A DNA stretch of 64,000 nt, taken from positions 70,968,109-71,032,108 of the forward strand of contig CM075853.1 of the NCBI GenBank assembly GCA_037975125.1, in the 5' to 3' direction. A program made the position numbers and the translations under genes. This document shows, piece by piece, positions 1 through 11,600 of this stretch. Below the pieces are notes generated by a model that ran no database searches, was not told where the DNA came from, and saw only the letters and a program-made list of their open reading frames with translations. The first letter of the stretch is position 1, and each line of letters begins with the position of its first letter. Source of the DNA: Latrodectus hesperus (Eukaryota; Arthropoda; Arachnida; Araneae; Theridiidae).

Positions 1-1459
1 AATGGGAATACCTGTTAGTTTTTCAGTATTTGGAAGTCATTCTCCTAACTCTGATATGAAATAATTAATTAGTTGTTTAATATGGAATTCTTAAAATGAT
101 AAAGCTATAAGTTAAATTCACAAATATGATTTACATTGAATTTGTAAGATATATAAATGAAATAAGCTAATATATTGCAAGAACTAGTATATTGAATTTA
201 CTAATATATTGAAAACATAAGCGCTTCAGTCATTATTTACTATAAATCATTATTTTCTATAATGTCATAAAATTTTTCCAAATAAAAATATGCTTCTCTA
301 TGCATTAGCTTACTGAAACACATTTAATTATTGTTCCATTATCAGAAGTATGACAAAAATATATCTAGTATATACTTGAAATTATTGAAGAATTGAAAGT
401 ATTACAGAATGTTTACCTTTTTAAGACAGAATATTTAACACTTTCTTCATTTAAATTTTAAAGAATTTATTTAGAAGTTCTAATCAAATTCTATTTTAAA
501 ATGTGAATAAAATTTTATGTAAATAATTTCATTTACGCAGGGCATTGAATAATTTTGTGACCTTCATATCTTCCTGTAAATACACATAACTTTCTTTTAT
601 AAGATCAATTTTTAATATAATTTATAATAATGTGAAATATTTTTATTATCAACATGATATTGAAGAAAACACATGCATATATATAGTCTTCAAACTCATT
701 TAAAAAACTCGCTCTATTTTTTCACAATGAAAGTTAGTTAATTAAAGTACTCAGTTTTAAGAATTCCTTTGCTACGAAATTTCTAAGATTTCATGTTGTT
801 CAAAGACTGCACAGAGGACGTTTTAGGAATTTAATCATTATTTAAAAGTTAATACCATTTAATTAAGCAAATTTACTTTAAAATACTAATTAATAGAAGG
901 GTTGTCTTTACATCAAAGCATTTCTTTATTCTGAGAAGCCCGGAATGAAGTTGTAACAAATATTTTACTTATTACGGTTAATTAATTTATGAGCTAATAA
1001 ATTTTTCTTATCATAAATTATGTTAAGTATAATATCGAAATGCGAGACTACCATGATTTAAATTTTCATTACAAATGCTACTATTTTAAAAGTAATTATA
1101 TTTTGCAGTTAATAATTATAAAACATTGAAGGGAATTAGTTTATGAATTAGATGTATCAAGTTTGGATGAGTATTTGGTAAATTTAGGTCATTGAATCAT
1201 TAAAATCATGAATTCTTCAAAATTTTGCTACACAAATGGATTTTGTGCTGTAAAATTTATATTAATTAATTTTAAAATGTAAGGAGTTTATTTATTACTA
1301 ACACTATAATTATTCACTATAATAACATTATAATTTTTCTATTATATTACATTTTATTTAGTTGTTGAATTTTTTAACATCACTTGGAATGATTACAAGT
1401 GTGAAAACTAGCTTATAATTTTTTTCATTAATCTGCATACAATATTAAGGATGGAAGTT
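1..1459. other. AT-rich flank, no gene seen
   Basis: No open frame with family resemblance, no tRNA-like boxes and no obvious repeat were recognised. The segment ends at the target duplication of the copia element. Confidence 0.6.
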
Positions 1460-1464
1460 ATTTT
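1460..1464. repeat. Target site duplication, left of copia
   Basis: ATTTT lies directly before the TG that opens the 5' LTR. The same five bases follow the CA that closes the 3' LTR (5972-5976). Five-base duplications are typical of copia integrases. Confidence 0.85.
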
Positions 1465-1749
1465 TGTTGTAAATAATATAATGCAAGTAATCGCAAAGAA
1501 ACACAAAGTAAGTCTATTATCGTCTGTAAAACTGTAGTCTTCTAAGACGTCCGCAATCGTCTGCTCTTACAAATCGTCTGCTGCGCTGCCTTCTGATTGG
1601 TGGTTGTGTTCAAGCCGTCCAAAATCTATAAATACACCATGTTCTGTTCTATTAGTTTAGTATATGTATAATTTCTTTCTTTGTAACTTGCTTCATTAAA
1701 TATTCTTTTTGCGATTCATGGACTCTTGTTCGTTTAACGAATTTCAACA
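1465..1749 (+). repeat. 5' LTR of copia element (285 bp)
   Basis: It starts TGTTGTAAATAATATAATGC and ends in ...TTTCAACA. Relative to the 3' LTR it carries an extra 17 bp, an imperfect duplication of an ATCGTCTGCT-type motif, and one substitution (attagtttag here, attagttcag there). Confidence 0.95.
1627..1634 (+). promoter_or_regulatory. Probable TATA box in the copia LTR
   Basis: TATAAATA sits in the 5' LTR about 120 bp before its end and is conserved in the 3' LTR. It is the best core promoter candidate for the element's genomic RNA. No initiator or poly(A) signal could be assigned. Confidence 0.5.
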
Positions 1750-1834
1750 GCAGAGCGTGGTTTTCACTGTCATAAATTGAAAGCAGTTTCTAGTTTTAAT
1801 TTATTGCTTGATAGAATAAATTTATCAATAAGCA

Positions 1835-4693
1835 ATGGCTTCGCCGCATGATTTGTATGGAGTAAATCCATTTGATGGAAAGAACTTTCCTGTTTGGCGG
1901 CGACGAGTGGAAGCTGTTTTGTCTGCGAAAGAACTGGAAACATACTTAGTTAAGGAGCCCGATGTGAATAAGGAAGCAGAAGTCGTTAAAGGAAAGAAAG
2001 CCTACGCATTACTCATGTCACTCTTAAGTGATCAAGTGCTCGTATCAATGAGTGGTGAAAATACGGCGAAAGAATTATGGGAGAAACTTCATGCTGTTTA
2101 TGAAAGCAAAGGAGCGGTAAACCAAATACTAACTAGAAAACGTCTTGCTACACTTAAGAAAAACAGAGATGTTCCAATGCGCCAGCACATAGATGAAGTT
2201 TCAAAACTTGTCGCCGATTTACGAATGTCTGGAGCGGAGGTTAGTGATATTGATACTGTCGTCTATATTTTGATGTCTCTCCCTCCAGAATTCGAAAATG
2301 TTAAGGTTGCATTAGAGAATCAACCGAGTGAGAATTTATCGTTAGATTTTGTAACTCAGCGTTTGATAGACTCTGAAGCTCTTTTGAATGATTCGAGAAA
2401 TAAAACAAGTATTCGTTTTATGAAACAAACTGTGGATACTGCGGCTTTTTCTACGAGAAAAGAACTCACATGTTTTCATTGTAAAAAGAAAGGACATACT
2501 GCTAAGTTCTGTAAAAAGAAAACGTGCTATAATTGTGGTCGTGTTGGTCATTTTAAAAAGGAATGTAAATTCAAATCTGAATCTAAGACTGATGAAAAAT
2601 ATTCTTCTGCTCTATCTTTTGCTGCTGGCAATTTGACTTTCGGAAGTCCGAAAAAGTTCATTATTGATTCCGGGGCAACATCCCATATGTGCTCTCAGAA
2701 AGACTGGTTTTCATTCATCAAACCGTCATCAGGAACTATTCGATGTGCATCCCGCTCCACTGCACTGGAAGTGAAAGGTATTGGAAGTGTAAAAGGCAAA
2801 ACATCTAATGGAATTGATATAACTTTAGAAAATGTCCTTTTTGTTCCTGAACTCAATGGAGAATTAATTTCTGTAAAGAATATTGAATTAGGTGGATATA
2901 GTGTTATCTTTAGAAATAAAAAAGTGTTCATCGAAAATGAGAAAGAAAACATTTGTTTGGGTTATCGTGATGATAGTGGACAATATATTTGTGATTTTGT
3001 TCCAAATTGTGAAATTTCTCTTACTGCGAAAGAAAATGACTTTGATTTATGGCACAGAAGACTTGGACATTCCTCTAATAAAGCCTTAAAAGAACTTGGA
3101 TTGCCTACCTTTGATAAATTTTGTGAAGTGTGTACTTTTTCCAAACAAAGTGCTTCTCCTATAGGAAAAGGTCCCAGACGAAGGGCATCCGAAACTATGA
3201 CATTGATTCACACAGATGTTTGTGGCCCTATTGATCCGCCTATGGCTACAGGTGAGCGTTATTTTATGACATTAATTGATGATTATTCACGTTTTATGGA
3301 AGTTCGTTTGCTGAAAAGAAAAAGTGATGTTGTGAATGAGTTAAGATGCTTTTTAAAAGCAAATCCTTCAGTACGGAAAATTAGGTGCGACAATGCAAAA
3401 GAATATGTTTGTGGTGAACTCATCAAATGTGCTACTAAATTTGGTGTTACAATAGATCCAGTTCCTCCGTACACAGCACCTTTAAATGGAGTTGCTGAGC
3501 GTGCCAATCGTACATTGTTAGAAAAAGGGCGAGCTTTAATATTTGAAGCAAAACTTAGCAAGAAATTTTGGGGATTTGCAATTTTAACTGCTGCATACCT
3601 AAGAAACAGAATTCCTAGTAGATCCATAGAAAACTGTACTCCTTATAAATTGAAATATGGTAAAGATTCCGATCTTCAAAACATTCGAGTATTTGGATGC
3701 GATGCATACGTGTTGGTTCCTCCTTCTCAAAGGAAGAAGTTAGATAAGAAGTCAAACAGAATGATATTTGTGGGATATTCGACTATGGGATATCGTTTAA
3801 TGGATCCAGATTCAAAGAGAATAGTGATATCAAGGAACGTTGTATTTAACGAAGAAAGAAAAATGGATTTAGAAGATAAAAATATTCTGAATGTGGATTC
3901 CATTATTTCGGAAAATGAAAATGATGTTGAAGAAATTGGTGGTGAAGAAAATATTACTGAAACAATTACTACAGAAGAAATTTTGGAAAGACCACAAAGG
4001 CAAAAGAAACCACCAGTTAAATATCCTGAACCAGAAGTTTATGAAGCAATGGTAATTTTTGAAGATTCGTTGTCGTTTAAAGATTTATCTGCACTGCCAG
4101 AGGAAGAACAGAATCTTTGGAAGAAAGCAATGGATGAAGAAATGCAGTCCATGGAAAAGAACGAAGTTTGGTGTCTTGAAGAATTACCACATGGGAAACG
4201 TGCAATTTCATGCAAATGGGTTCTACGCGAAAAACGAGATGGAAAATATAAGGCTCGACTTGTTGCTCGTGGTTTTATGCAAAGAGAAGGAGTGGATTAT
4301 GATAAAACATTTTCACCAGTTATCAGTATTCCTGCATTACGTATAGTGTTTACTATTATTCTTCAAGAAAATTTAAAAGTTTATTCACTGGATGTTAAAA
4401 CTGCATTTCTCAATGGTGAATTAAAAGAAATTATTTACATGGATCAACCAGAAGGATATGATGATAATAGTGGCAGGAAGTGCCGGTTAAAGAAAAGCTT
4501 ATACGGACTTAAGCAGTCACCTCGTCAATGGTATGTAAAATTTTTAAATTTCATTATCAAATTAAACTTTAAACCATTAAATAGTGAACAATGCATTTTT
4601 ATTCGTCAGTCAAAAGGTGAAAGAATTCTAATAGCACTTTATGTGGACGATTTATTAATTGCGGTACTGATGATAGTGAAATCAAAATTATAA
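1835..4693 (+). CDS. Copia gag-pol polyprotein, 5' portion (952 codons, frame-broken at the end)
   Basis: The start ATG follows the LTR by 85 bp in a good context (gcaATGg). Domains in order: an N-terminal gag segment with YGVNPFDGKNFPVW (about 8-21), a UBN2-like gag core (about 55-190), and two CCHC zinc knuckles (from Cys213 and Cys231). The aspartic protease has DSGATSH with catalytic Asp278. A GAG-pre-integrase LWHRRLGH block precedes the integrase, which has D461, D519 and E555 (DD35E spacing). The RVT_2 reverse transcriptase includes KARLVARG, SLDVKTAFLNG and the YVDD active site at 936-939. No stop interrupts these 2.8 kb. Just after YVDD, at about 4663, one base appears to be missing. 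The frame then reads about ten unrelated residues and stops, separating the RT thumb and RNase H from the rest. Everything up to YVDD looks functional. The family assignment is secure from motifs and order. Confidence 0.93.
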   Translation: MASPHDLYGVNPFDGKNFPVWRRRVEAVLSAKELETYLVKEPDVNKEAEVVKGKKAYALLMSLLSDQVLVSMSGENTAKELWEKLHAVYESKGAVNQILTRKRLATLKKNRDVPMRQHIDEVSKLVADLRMSGAEVSDIDTVVYILMSLPPEFENVKVALENQPSENLSLDFVTQRLIDSEALLNDSRNKTSIRFMKQTVDTAAFSTRKELTCFHCKKKGHTAKFCKKKTCYNCGRVGHFKKECKFKSESKTDEKYSSALSFAAGNLTFGSPKKFIIDSGATSHMCSQKDWFSFIKPSSGTIRCASRSTALEVKGIGSVKGKTSNGIDITLENVLFVPELNGELISVKNIELGGYSVIFRNKKVFIENEKENICLGYRDDSGQYICDFVPNCEISLTAKENDFDLWHRRLGHSSNKALKELGLPTFDKFCEVCTFSKQSASPIGKGPRRRASETMTLIHTDVCGPIDPPMATGERYFMTLIDDYSRFMEVRLLKRKSDVVNELRCFLKANPSVRKIRCDNAKEYVCGELIKCATKFGVTIDPVPPYTAPLNGVAERANRTLLEKGRALIFEAKLSKKFWGFAILTAAYLRNRIPSRSIENCTPYKLKYGKDSDLQNIRVFGCDAYVLVPPSQRKKLDKKSNRMIFVGYSTMGYRLMDPDSKRIVISRNVVFNEERKMDLEDKNILNVDSIISENENDVEEIGGEENITETITTEEILERPQRQKKPPVKYPEPEVYEAMVIFEDSLSFKDLSALPEEEQNLWKKAMDEEMQSMEKNEVWCLEELPHGKRAISCKWVLREKRDGKYKARLVARGFMQREGVDYDKTFSPVISIPALRIVFTIILQENLKVYSLDVKTAFLNGELKEIIYMDQPEGYDDNSGRKCRLKKSLYGLKQSPRQWYVKFLNFIIKLNFKPLNSEQCIFIRQSKGERILIALYVDDLLIAVLMIVKSKL

Positions 4694-5581
4694 CTGGATT
4701 ATTATCAAAAGAATTTGAAATGTCTAAATCTGGAACAGTTTCTGAATTTTTAGGAATTAAAATTACATTTACACCTGATGGACTGTATCTAGATCAAGAA
4801 ACATATATTTTGAATTTATTAAACAAATTTAAAATGTTTGATGCTAAAATAGTCTCTACTCCCATGGAAGTAGGAGCAACAGCAGCTGATTTTGAGAAAG
4901 GAAGTGCTTTTTGTGGACCCTACCGAGAAATAATAGGATCTTTAATTTATTTAGCATATATATCTCGTCCAGATATCCTTTATGCTGTAAACTGTTTAAG
5001 TCAACTTCAAAAACACTCTACTGATAGTGCTTGGAGTACATTGAAAAGAATTTTGAGATATCTGAAAGGTACTTCAACTTTAAAACTGGAATATAAAAAG
5101 TGTGTGGATAAAAATTCATGCTTAAATATCTACGCAGATACTAACTGGGGTGCAAACCCAAATGACAGAAAATCCATTTCTGGTAACATAATTATGTTTA
5201 ATAATTGTCCAATATCTTGGTCTTGTCGAAAACAAAATTGTATTGCTTTATCTTCTACAGAAGCAGAAATTATTGCCCTAAGTAAAGCCATTCAAGATGC
5301 ATTGTGGTTGAAAAACATTATTTTGGAATTAACTGATATTAAAGAAATCGTGATTTTTGAAGATAATCAATCTTGTATTAAGTGTGTAACAAATGAAAAC
5401 AACAAAGGTCGATTAAAACATATAGACATTAAATTAAAATTTATTCAACATATCTTGAATTGTCATGTTATAAAAGTTTTATATTTCATCTAACCTACAA
5501 ATTGCTGATATGTTTACAAAATTTTTATCTAAGTTTAAATTAAAAGAACTTTTACCATTATGTGGATTAAAATTGTATTAG
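4664..5581 (+). pseudogene. Copia RT C-terminus and RNase H, frame-shifted
   Basis: From about 4664 the polyprotein resumes in another frame (DDSEIK, then GTVSEFLGIKI, typical of the RVT_2 C-terminal part). It continues through an RNase H with YADTNWG, the SSTEAEI motif and EDNQSC. That frame stops at 5493. The last stretch (IADMFTK, LCGLKLY) is in a third frame, from about 5486 to the TAG at 5579-5581. Each break fits a single-base change. The protein motifs on both sides match a normal copia C-terminus, so this is one gene broken twice, not separate genes. An ATG at 4720 opens a 257-codon frame, but it is internal to the RT and is probably not a real start. Confidence 0.88.
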
Positions 5582-5694
5582 ATTATATCATGTTAATGTA
5601 AATATTGTGTGGATGGCTTGAACGTTTCTAATTTCTTAATGTATATTTTTTTTATTGATTTATATGATTTTATTGTGCATGTTTCTTTGTGATT

Positions 5695-5703
5695 AAGGGC
5701 GAG
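5695..5703 (+). promoter_or_regulatory. Polypurine tract of copia
   Basis: AAGGGCGAG abuts the TG of the 3' LTR, the position where plus-strand DNA synthesis is primed in LTR retrotransposons. It is mostly purine with one C. Confidence 0.7.
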
Positions 5704-5971
5704 TGTTGTAAATAATATAATGCAAGTAATCGCAAAGAAACACAAAGTAAGTCTATTATCGTCTGTAAAACTGTAGTCTTCTAAGACGTCCGCAATCGTC
5801 TGCTGCGCTGCCTTCTGATTGGTGGTTGTGTTCAAGCCGTCCAAAATCTATAAATACACCATGTTCTGTTCTATTAGTTCAGTATATGTATAATTTCTTT
5901 CTTTGTAACTTGCTTCATTAAATATTCTTTTTGCGATTCATGGACTCTTGTTCGTTTAACGAATTTCAACA
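5704..5971 (+). repeat. 3' LTR of copia element (268 bp)
   Basis: It is identical to the 5' LTR except for one substitution and absence of the 17-bp insertion. It ends ...TTTCAACA and is followed by the ATTTT duplication at 5972-5976. Confidence 0.95.
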
Positions 5972-5976
5972 ATTTT

Positions 5977-7309
5977 TAAAAATGAAATATTTGAAAACAA
6001 ACAACTAACTATACTGTAATTAATTTTTTTTAACTTATCAGATTTTAAGTGTATTATTAAATAGTAGCTTCTTGATTGATCAGTTTGTAAAATTTTCCAA
6101 GGGGATTGGGACATTTATTTTAAAATGTTATACTTATGTTAAAAATTTATACTTTGAAAAATAATCCAAAATATAATAATACTTTTATGTCAATTTCTAA
6201 ATTAACAGCTATTTGATTTTAATTAAAAAACAGTTCATAATAAATGGATTTCTTCATACGTTCATTTCATACGTGAAAATGCCAAACTTCATTTATTTTT
6301 TAATTTAATTTAAATTTAATATTTAAAGTACGCATCTTTGCAATAAGAGATTCAAAGTATTAGGGTATCTGATTTATTTTAAAAGGGTGTGTTAAATAAA
6401 TTTTCTTATGTTTAATGAATAATGGATGTGTACTCGAATAAAAATAAAATATTGAGAGGAGTTGCAAAAGCTAAAAACAGAACGCTTAACCATTTTCTTT
6501 CATTACAGTATTTACTATCATGCTTACAAATTTATCTAAATGGCACAAAATATATAAATAACTCTTAAGTAAGGTGAGTTATTTTTTGATTATACATAAT
6601 TTTCATTTTTCATATATGAAAACACTATAATGAAATAATAATTATTTCTTGCATGAAATATTAATACCTACACAGATTGTAACAAATTATTTGTTACTTT
6701 TATGACAAAATAAATTAGACAAAATCTTCCAAGGAAGATTTTAAATAATATAACAGATTTTTCTAGCATGAAAATTAATTTGTACAATGTAATAAAGTTT
6801 ATTTTTCATAAAACACAATTTCATTCGCAATTTTTGTTTTATAATTTTACATTCTACATTTTCTGAAAAACAATTTAATTTCCATTTCACTTCTGTATTA
6901 AATTACAATTTAATGTTTAGTTACTGATTGCAAAGAAACACAAATAGTCAAAACATAGGAATTGAAGTTTATCAAAAAATTTAAGAAATTCAATGAAACA
7001 TTCTATAATATAAGAAATTTTAATTATGTATTGTTTCTTATACATTTAATATTTATTTGAAAAAATGGATTCAGATTTAAAAAGGACTAGTTGGATTTTG
7101 CAGAGAAAAATATGTACTTAACTTTAAAAATGGAGGCAGAAAGTTTATTATTATAAACAAGATCACACATATAAATTTTTATAACACATCTTATAAAATT
7201 GAAATTTTAACAATCATTTACGTAATGCAAACGTCTTGAAAAAACAAGAACACTAGGATTTTCAAATAAGAAAGGAATTTTGAATTTTTACCTAAATAAT
7301 AGAAATAAA
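5977..7309. other. AT-rich spacer, no gene seen
   Basis: Nothing recognisable was found. A weak candidate for the far terminus of the adjacent Tc1 relic lies near 7075 but is too diverged to call. Confidence 0.5.
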
Positions 7310-8290
7310 AGTTATATTTGTAAGGAATTCTTCTGCCCTTTGCTTTAAATACTTCAAAGATTCTATTTGGCATTGAATTATGCAAATCTTGAATATTGGT
7401 TTTACAAAAATTGTCCCAAACATAATTCAAAACTTCTCGAACATTGATCAAATATTCATAATGCTTGCTCTCGGCGTAAACAAGCGGAACAATTACAGAC
7501 CATATATTTTTAGCGATAATGAGGTCTGGACTTTTAACAGACCATAACAGAATCCAAATATTATTTGTTTGTGATCAATTTTTAATGACATTGGCCGTGT
7601 GAATTGATGTTCCATATTGCTGAAATATCCAACTTTCTTCACCTAGTCCAGCACCATAGGGAAGAAGCTCTAAATCTAAAATTTGAATGCTATCTGTATG
7701 TTTCTGTCTTCTATCCAGAAACACTAGATTGGTCATTTTACAATAGCAAACAGCTATCCAAACCCATAATAGAATAGTTTCTTCTTGTGTACCCAAACAA
7801 TGCCAATAATTTTGATAGCAGTGTGGGTCATCTAAATTGAATTATTTTTATTAGAAAAAATAAATGAAGTACATTTGAAGCTCCAAGATATGTATTCTTT
7901 GGCCTACTGTATCCGGTGCTCAATGTACATTTTTTTCCAACTATGAGAGTGCTTTCTCTTTATTAACATGAAAGTTTCCGTTTTTTATGTAGTTTTAAAG
8001 TGCTCTTCCAGTTATGTGTGTGATTTCAGATTGATCTTGTGATTTTCTAGTGCTTCTAAGCACTTTTTAAAGTTCTTAAAGGATTTTACGTTTATCACGT
8101 GGTGGCAAATGTTCGTATCTGATAGTCTTCATTTTCCTTTGACAATTTGGATTTTTCGAAAAGTTAGAAGCAGCATTTCAACTGATGTGTAGGTGTCTTG
8201 TAATTTCTCTTACAACTTTATCAGTATCTTTATATGTCACTTTTTGGTCTTTTGTAAATTCACTTAAAGGTATCTCCCTAGGAATTTTAA
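7310..8290 (-). pseudogene. Tc1-like transposase relic, catalytically dead
   Basis: Read on the minus strand, fragments follow Tc1 order. A helix-turn-helix segment with PLSEFTK and REITRHL lies near 8290-8180. Then come a degraded second HTH (about 8130-7950) and NLDDPHCYQNYWHCLGTQEE (about 7835-7775). TNLVFLDRRQ and WIFQQYGTSIHTA fall within 7796-7575, KSPDLIIAKNIW near 7520, and the C-terminal VWDNFCK...SMPNRIFEVFKAKG block at 7430-7320. Comparison with the family pattern shows all three acidic catalytic positions replaced: the FSDE Asp reads Asn, the QQDNA Asp reads Tyr, and the IENLW Glu reads Lys. Stops and frame changes occur between fragments. This is an old non-functional copy. Termini were not resolved. 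Confidence 0.85.
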
Positions 8291-8553
8291 CATTAAAAAA
8301 TTGAGCATTTGTTTTCAACAGAATATATCTTTTCAAAGAAAAATAGTTTAGTAAAACAATGTTTTTAACATAAACTGCTAAAGATAACAAAATGAGGATA
8401 TTTCTGCACATAACCTTTTTCATTTTTCATGAAAGGAAAAATTAGGTAACATTTCACAATACTTCCTTAATTATCGATAAAAAATATTCACTAAAACTAA
8501 ATAAATAAAAATAGTTTAATAAAATAAAAAAGAAAATTACATTAATTGCACTA

Positions 8554-8604
8554 AGATATAAATTTGTAAAATTTATATCTTACAAATCTATATAAATTTG
8601 TAAG
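8554..8604. repeat. Two adjacent hairpins (12-bp and 9-bp stems)
   Basis: AGATATAAATTT and AAATTTATATCT pair perfectly around a 3-nt loop (8554-8580). Overlapping its end, CTTACAAAT and ATTTGTAAG (8579-8604) form a second stem with an 8-nt loop. They lie about 260 bp beyond the 5' side of the Tc1 relic and may be remains of its terminal region or simple AT palindromes. Confidence 0.6.
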
Positions 8605-8649
8605 ACAATTTGTAAAATATGAGTGTCCTACTTTTTTAATGCTTGCCCG

Positions 8650-11600
8650 TAAATGCACCATAAAATGCTCCTTTTTGAAATCTTAAATATCTGGTAAAAA
8701 TGATTTCTCTAAGAGAACCAGGTATTATATTTGGCATCTAAACTGAGTTATAAAATATAAAATTGTGAGTATAGTTTGCTTATCGTCATTAAATAAGAAT
8801 AAAGTTCCTTTTTTAAGATGAATTTAAACATATTTAAGGCATTAAATTTTCACAGTTGTCTTACATTTGCAAGATTGGCTGGAAGAAGCTTTTTTCTATA
8901 AAAAGATGTTATTTACTGAAAAAATGTTAAGTTTAAATTAATGTATTACACAACAGAGAGTTATGAAAACATAATTAAACAACACAATTTATTGAATTTA
9001 CTAAGAGCATTTTAAAATATTTTTACACTTTTAGTTTCTTTAAATTTTAACAGTAGACACCTTTTCTTACAAATATAATTCACAGTCTTATATTTTACTT
9101 TATATTTTAGCAACAGATATTATTTTTAAAATATAAACTCTTGAAAAAGAAATATATTTATGATTTTAATTCTTGTGAATTTATCTATATTTATAGACCA
9201 ACTTATAACAGTAAAATTTTATTGACAATAAATGTTTGAATACTTTGTTGCAATTTATTTTGACATTTAAATGATTTTAGAAATACACAAGAAATGATTT
9301 AATTTCTTACACATTATTTAGTTTTAGTCTGAAATATTGAGCAATATCCTCCTTTTTATTATTGTAAGTTTACATGATATTTATCTCTGACAGAACCATT
9401 GAATAGAGAGTGTATTTTACACAAATTTGATATATATTTAATAATTTTCAATTTACCTAATATTATAAAATTATCATTTTATATTTGTCTATATAAATTT
9501 TTAAAATTGTATATAACTTATCACTTTTACAAATTTTATATTTATTTATTAATAATTAATGTATTAAGAACTTAATATACAAATTGAAGTCAATTTAATA
9601 TTTTTCAAATAAAAAAACATTTTTTGGTAAAATCTATTATTTTTAGTAGTCTCTAAGAAATTTTATGATAATTTCTAAAATACCTTTTATTTTTACACTG
9701 GAATTAAGCAGTAATTCTTACCTATATACAAGATGAATTTTACATTTGGCAGAGTAATAGCTTTTAGTAAGCTAAAAATCAATTATTTACTATTTTTTAA
9801 CTTTTAGATTTTTTGTTGTCATATATTTCTACTCGTTTTATTTTTCTTGAAACATTTAATCATTTGGTCTTCATAATAAATCCTATCGTAAATAAAAAAG
9901 TAAGATGGGAAGCAGACAAAAATTGCCATTAAGAAGAAAATTAATTAAATGTCATAAACTTTTGCAGCTGAAATGATGGACTTCCATTAGAAAACAGAAG
10001 AAAATATGAGCATTAACTCAGTTTCTTGTTATAAATGTTGATTAATGTTTTCCTTTATGACTGAAGAATTTTAAAATATAGTATAACAAGGATAAAATTT
10101 TGTACTCTAAGATTAGACGAGTTATAAAATTAAAGAAAAAGTTGAGACAAATGAGCTTATAAGCAGTATTTTGTTATTAATTACAAATATATATCAAACT
10201 AAAGTTTTTCAAAATAAAGAGTAATTGTTTTTTAAAATAGCAGTTAAGTCCAATAAAAAGTAGCAGAACAAAAGTGTAATCTGTAAAATTATATATAAAA
10301 TTCTAACATTTCATTTTTCAGTGACTTTTGAATTCATGTGTGAAGAATTACTATTGTTATATCATATTTGAATAACTTGAGTGATAAGAAAATCTTCTCA
10401 CATATAAATGAAATTTGAAATGTAACTTAATGTGAGGGTTTATTTTATCATTTAAAGAAACATTTTAAAAATATATTATATTTTTATAATAAGCAAATAT
10501 CATGTCTGATAGCTTACCAAGATTAAAAGGAATGGCAGTAACTACTGAGAAATATTTGATTATAATTTTCTGACACTGAGAGATGTATGCACGCGGCTCC
10601 GCTCCAGAGACATATATTTTAATTTTTATGAAATTCATTATTTGAGATCCGGTATTTAAATGTATGGATATTTTGATTACCAATATACTTACTGTGCATT
10701 TTTAATTTCCAATGTATCTTATTTCATACAGTTCTATTCTTACATTTATCAATAAAACTAGACAATTGAGATTGATAAATATAAAATACATCTAAATAGA
10801 AAAAGACCTGATATTAAATTCATTTCATTAAATTATGATTTTTCACTATTTTTTAACGTAATGTGAAATAGAAATATCAACCAATTATTCAACCGTATTA
10901 TATTTATTAAGTATAAATTCCTGAATTTTAATGAAAATAATAATTCCTCCTTTTAAGATAAAAAAATGTTTGAAATACACCGGAATAAATTTGTGTCCAA
11001 TTCAAAATGAATTTGGGATATCATTTATAAATTTTTTTGATTTTTTACTTTTATTATTTTTTATATAATTTAGTATATTTTAACTTTTATTTTGCTTTAT
11101 TCTAAGCATATACTTACTCACTGTTGTAAACAAGAACTTTATTGCTGTCATAAATTCTGAATTTAAATAAATTAATTTTCAAAACTTCTTTATATTTTTT
11201 GCTAGTTTGTTAAATTTATCTTTTGAATACCAATTGAAGCTGAAGGCCACTCTTAAAGTCCACCACTGATAAATGTTTGATTTATTTAAGTTCGTTTAGT
11301 TTTTTTGGACACTTTTTAACATCTACTTTATAAGTGCATCGTATATATTATTATTTGCAAATTTCATTTTTTATTTATCAAATTTATATTGTATTTTATC
11401 AAATGTCTTTTCATTATACGTTAAAATTTTTATTTGATTGAATGCACAGTCGCATACGATGATATAAATTCTATTAATTAAACTCAATTATTTAAGAATT
11501 GCTTTTTATGATGGAGTTGTAGTGAAATTTTTATTAATAAAAGAATAAAGAATTGTTTTTATATTTAGAATTGTATATTGATAATTAACCTTATGGAATG

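Larger units (their letters stand above)
1465..5971 (+). mobile_element. Ty1/copia LTR retrotransposon, near-complete, 4507 bp
   Basis: Two TG...CA long terminal repeats flank a gag-pol region in the copia domain order: gag, zinc knuckles, protease, integrase, reverse transcriptase, RNase H. A 5-bp duplication ATTTT flanks it and a purine tract abuts the 3' LTR. The LTRs differ by one substitution plus one 17-bp indel, which implies recent insertion. The coding region nevertheless carries two frame breaks (about 4663 and about 5485), so this copy cannot make a full polyprotein unless the breaks are assembly errors or are bypassed. No clear tRNA 3'-end primer site follows the 5' LTR; some copia elements prime with internal tRNA fragments. 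Confidence 0.95.

Noticed and set aside
1750..1790. Standard primer binding site after the copia 5' LTR
   Set aside because: A TGG occurs at about 1758, but the following bases do not match a tRNA 3' end I can name, and no initiator-tRNA internal match was seen.
2342..3627. Minus-strand frames across copia gag-pol
   Set aside because: Shadows of the plus-strand polyprotein, with no family resemblance of their own.
4720..5493. Separate gene starting at ATG 4720
   Set aside because: The sequence before it in the same frame already matches the copia RT, so the ATG is internal to a broken polyprotein.
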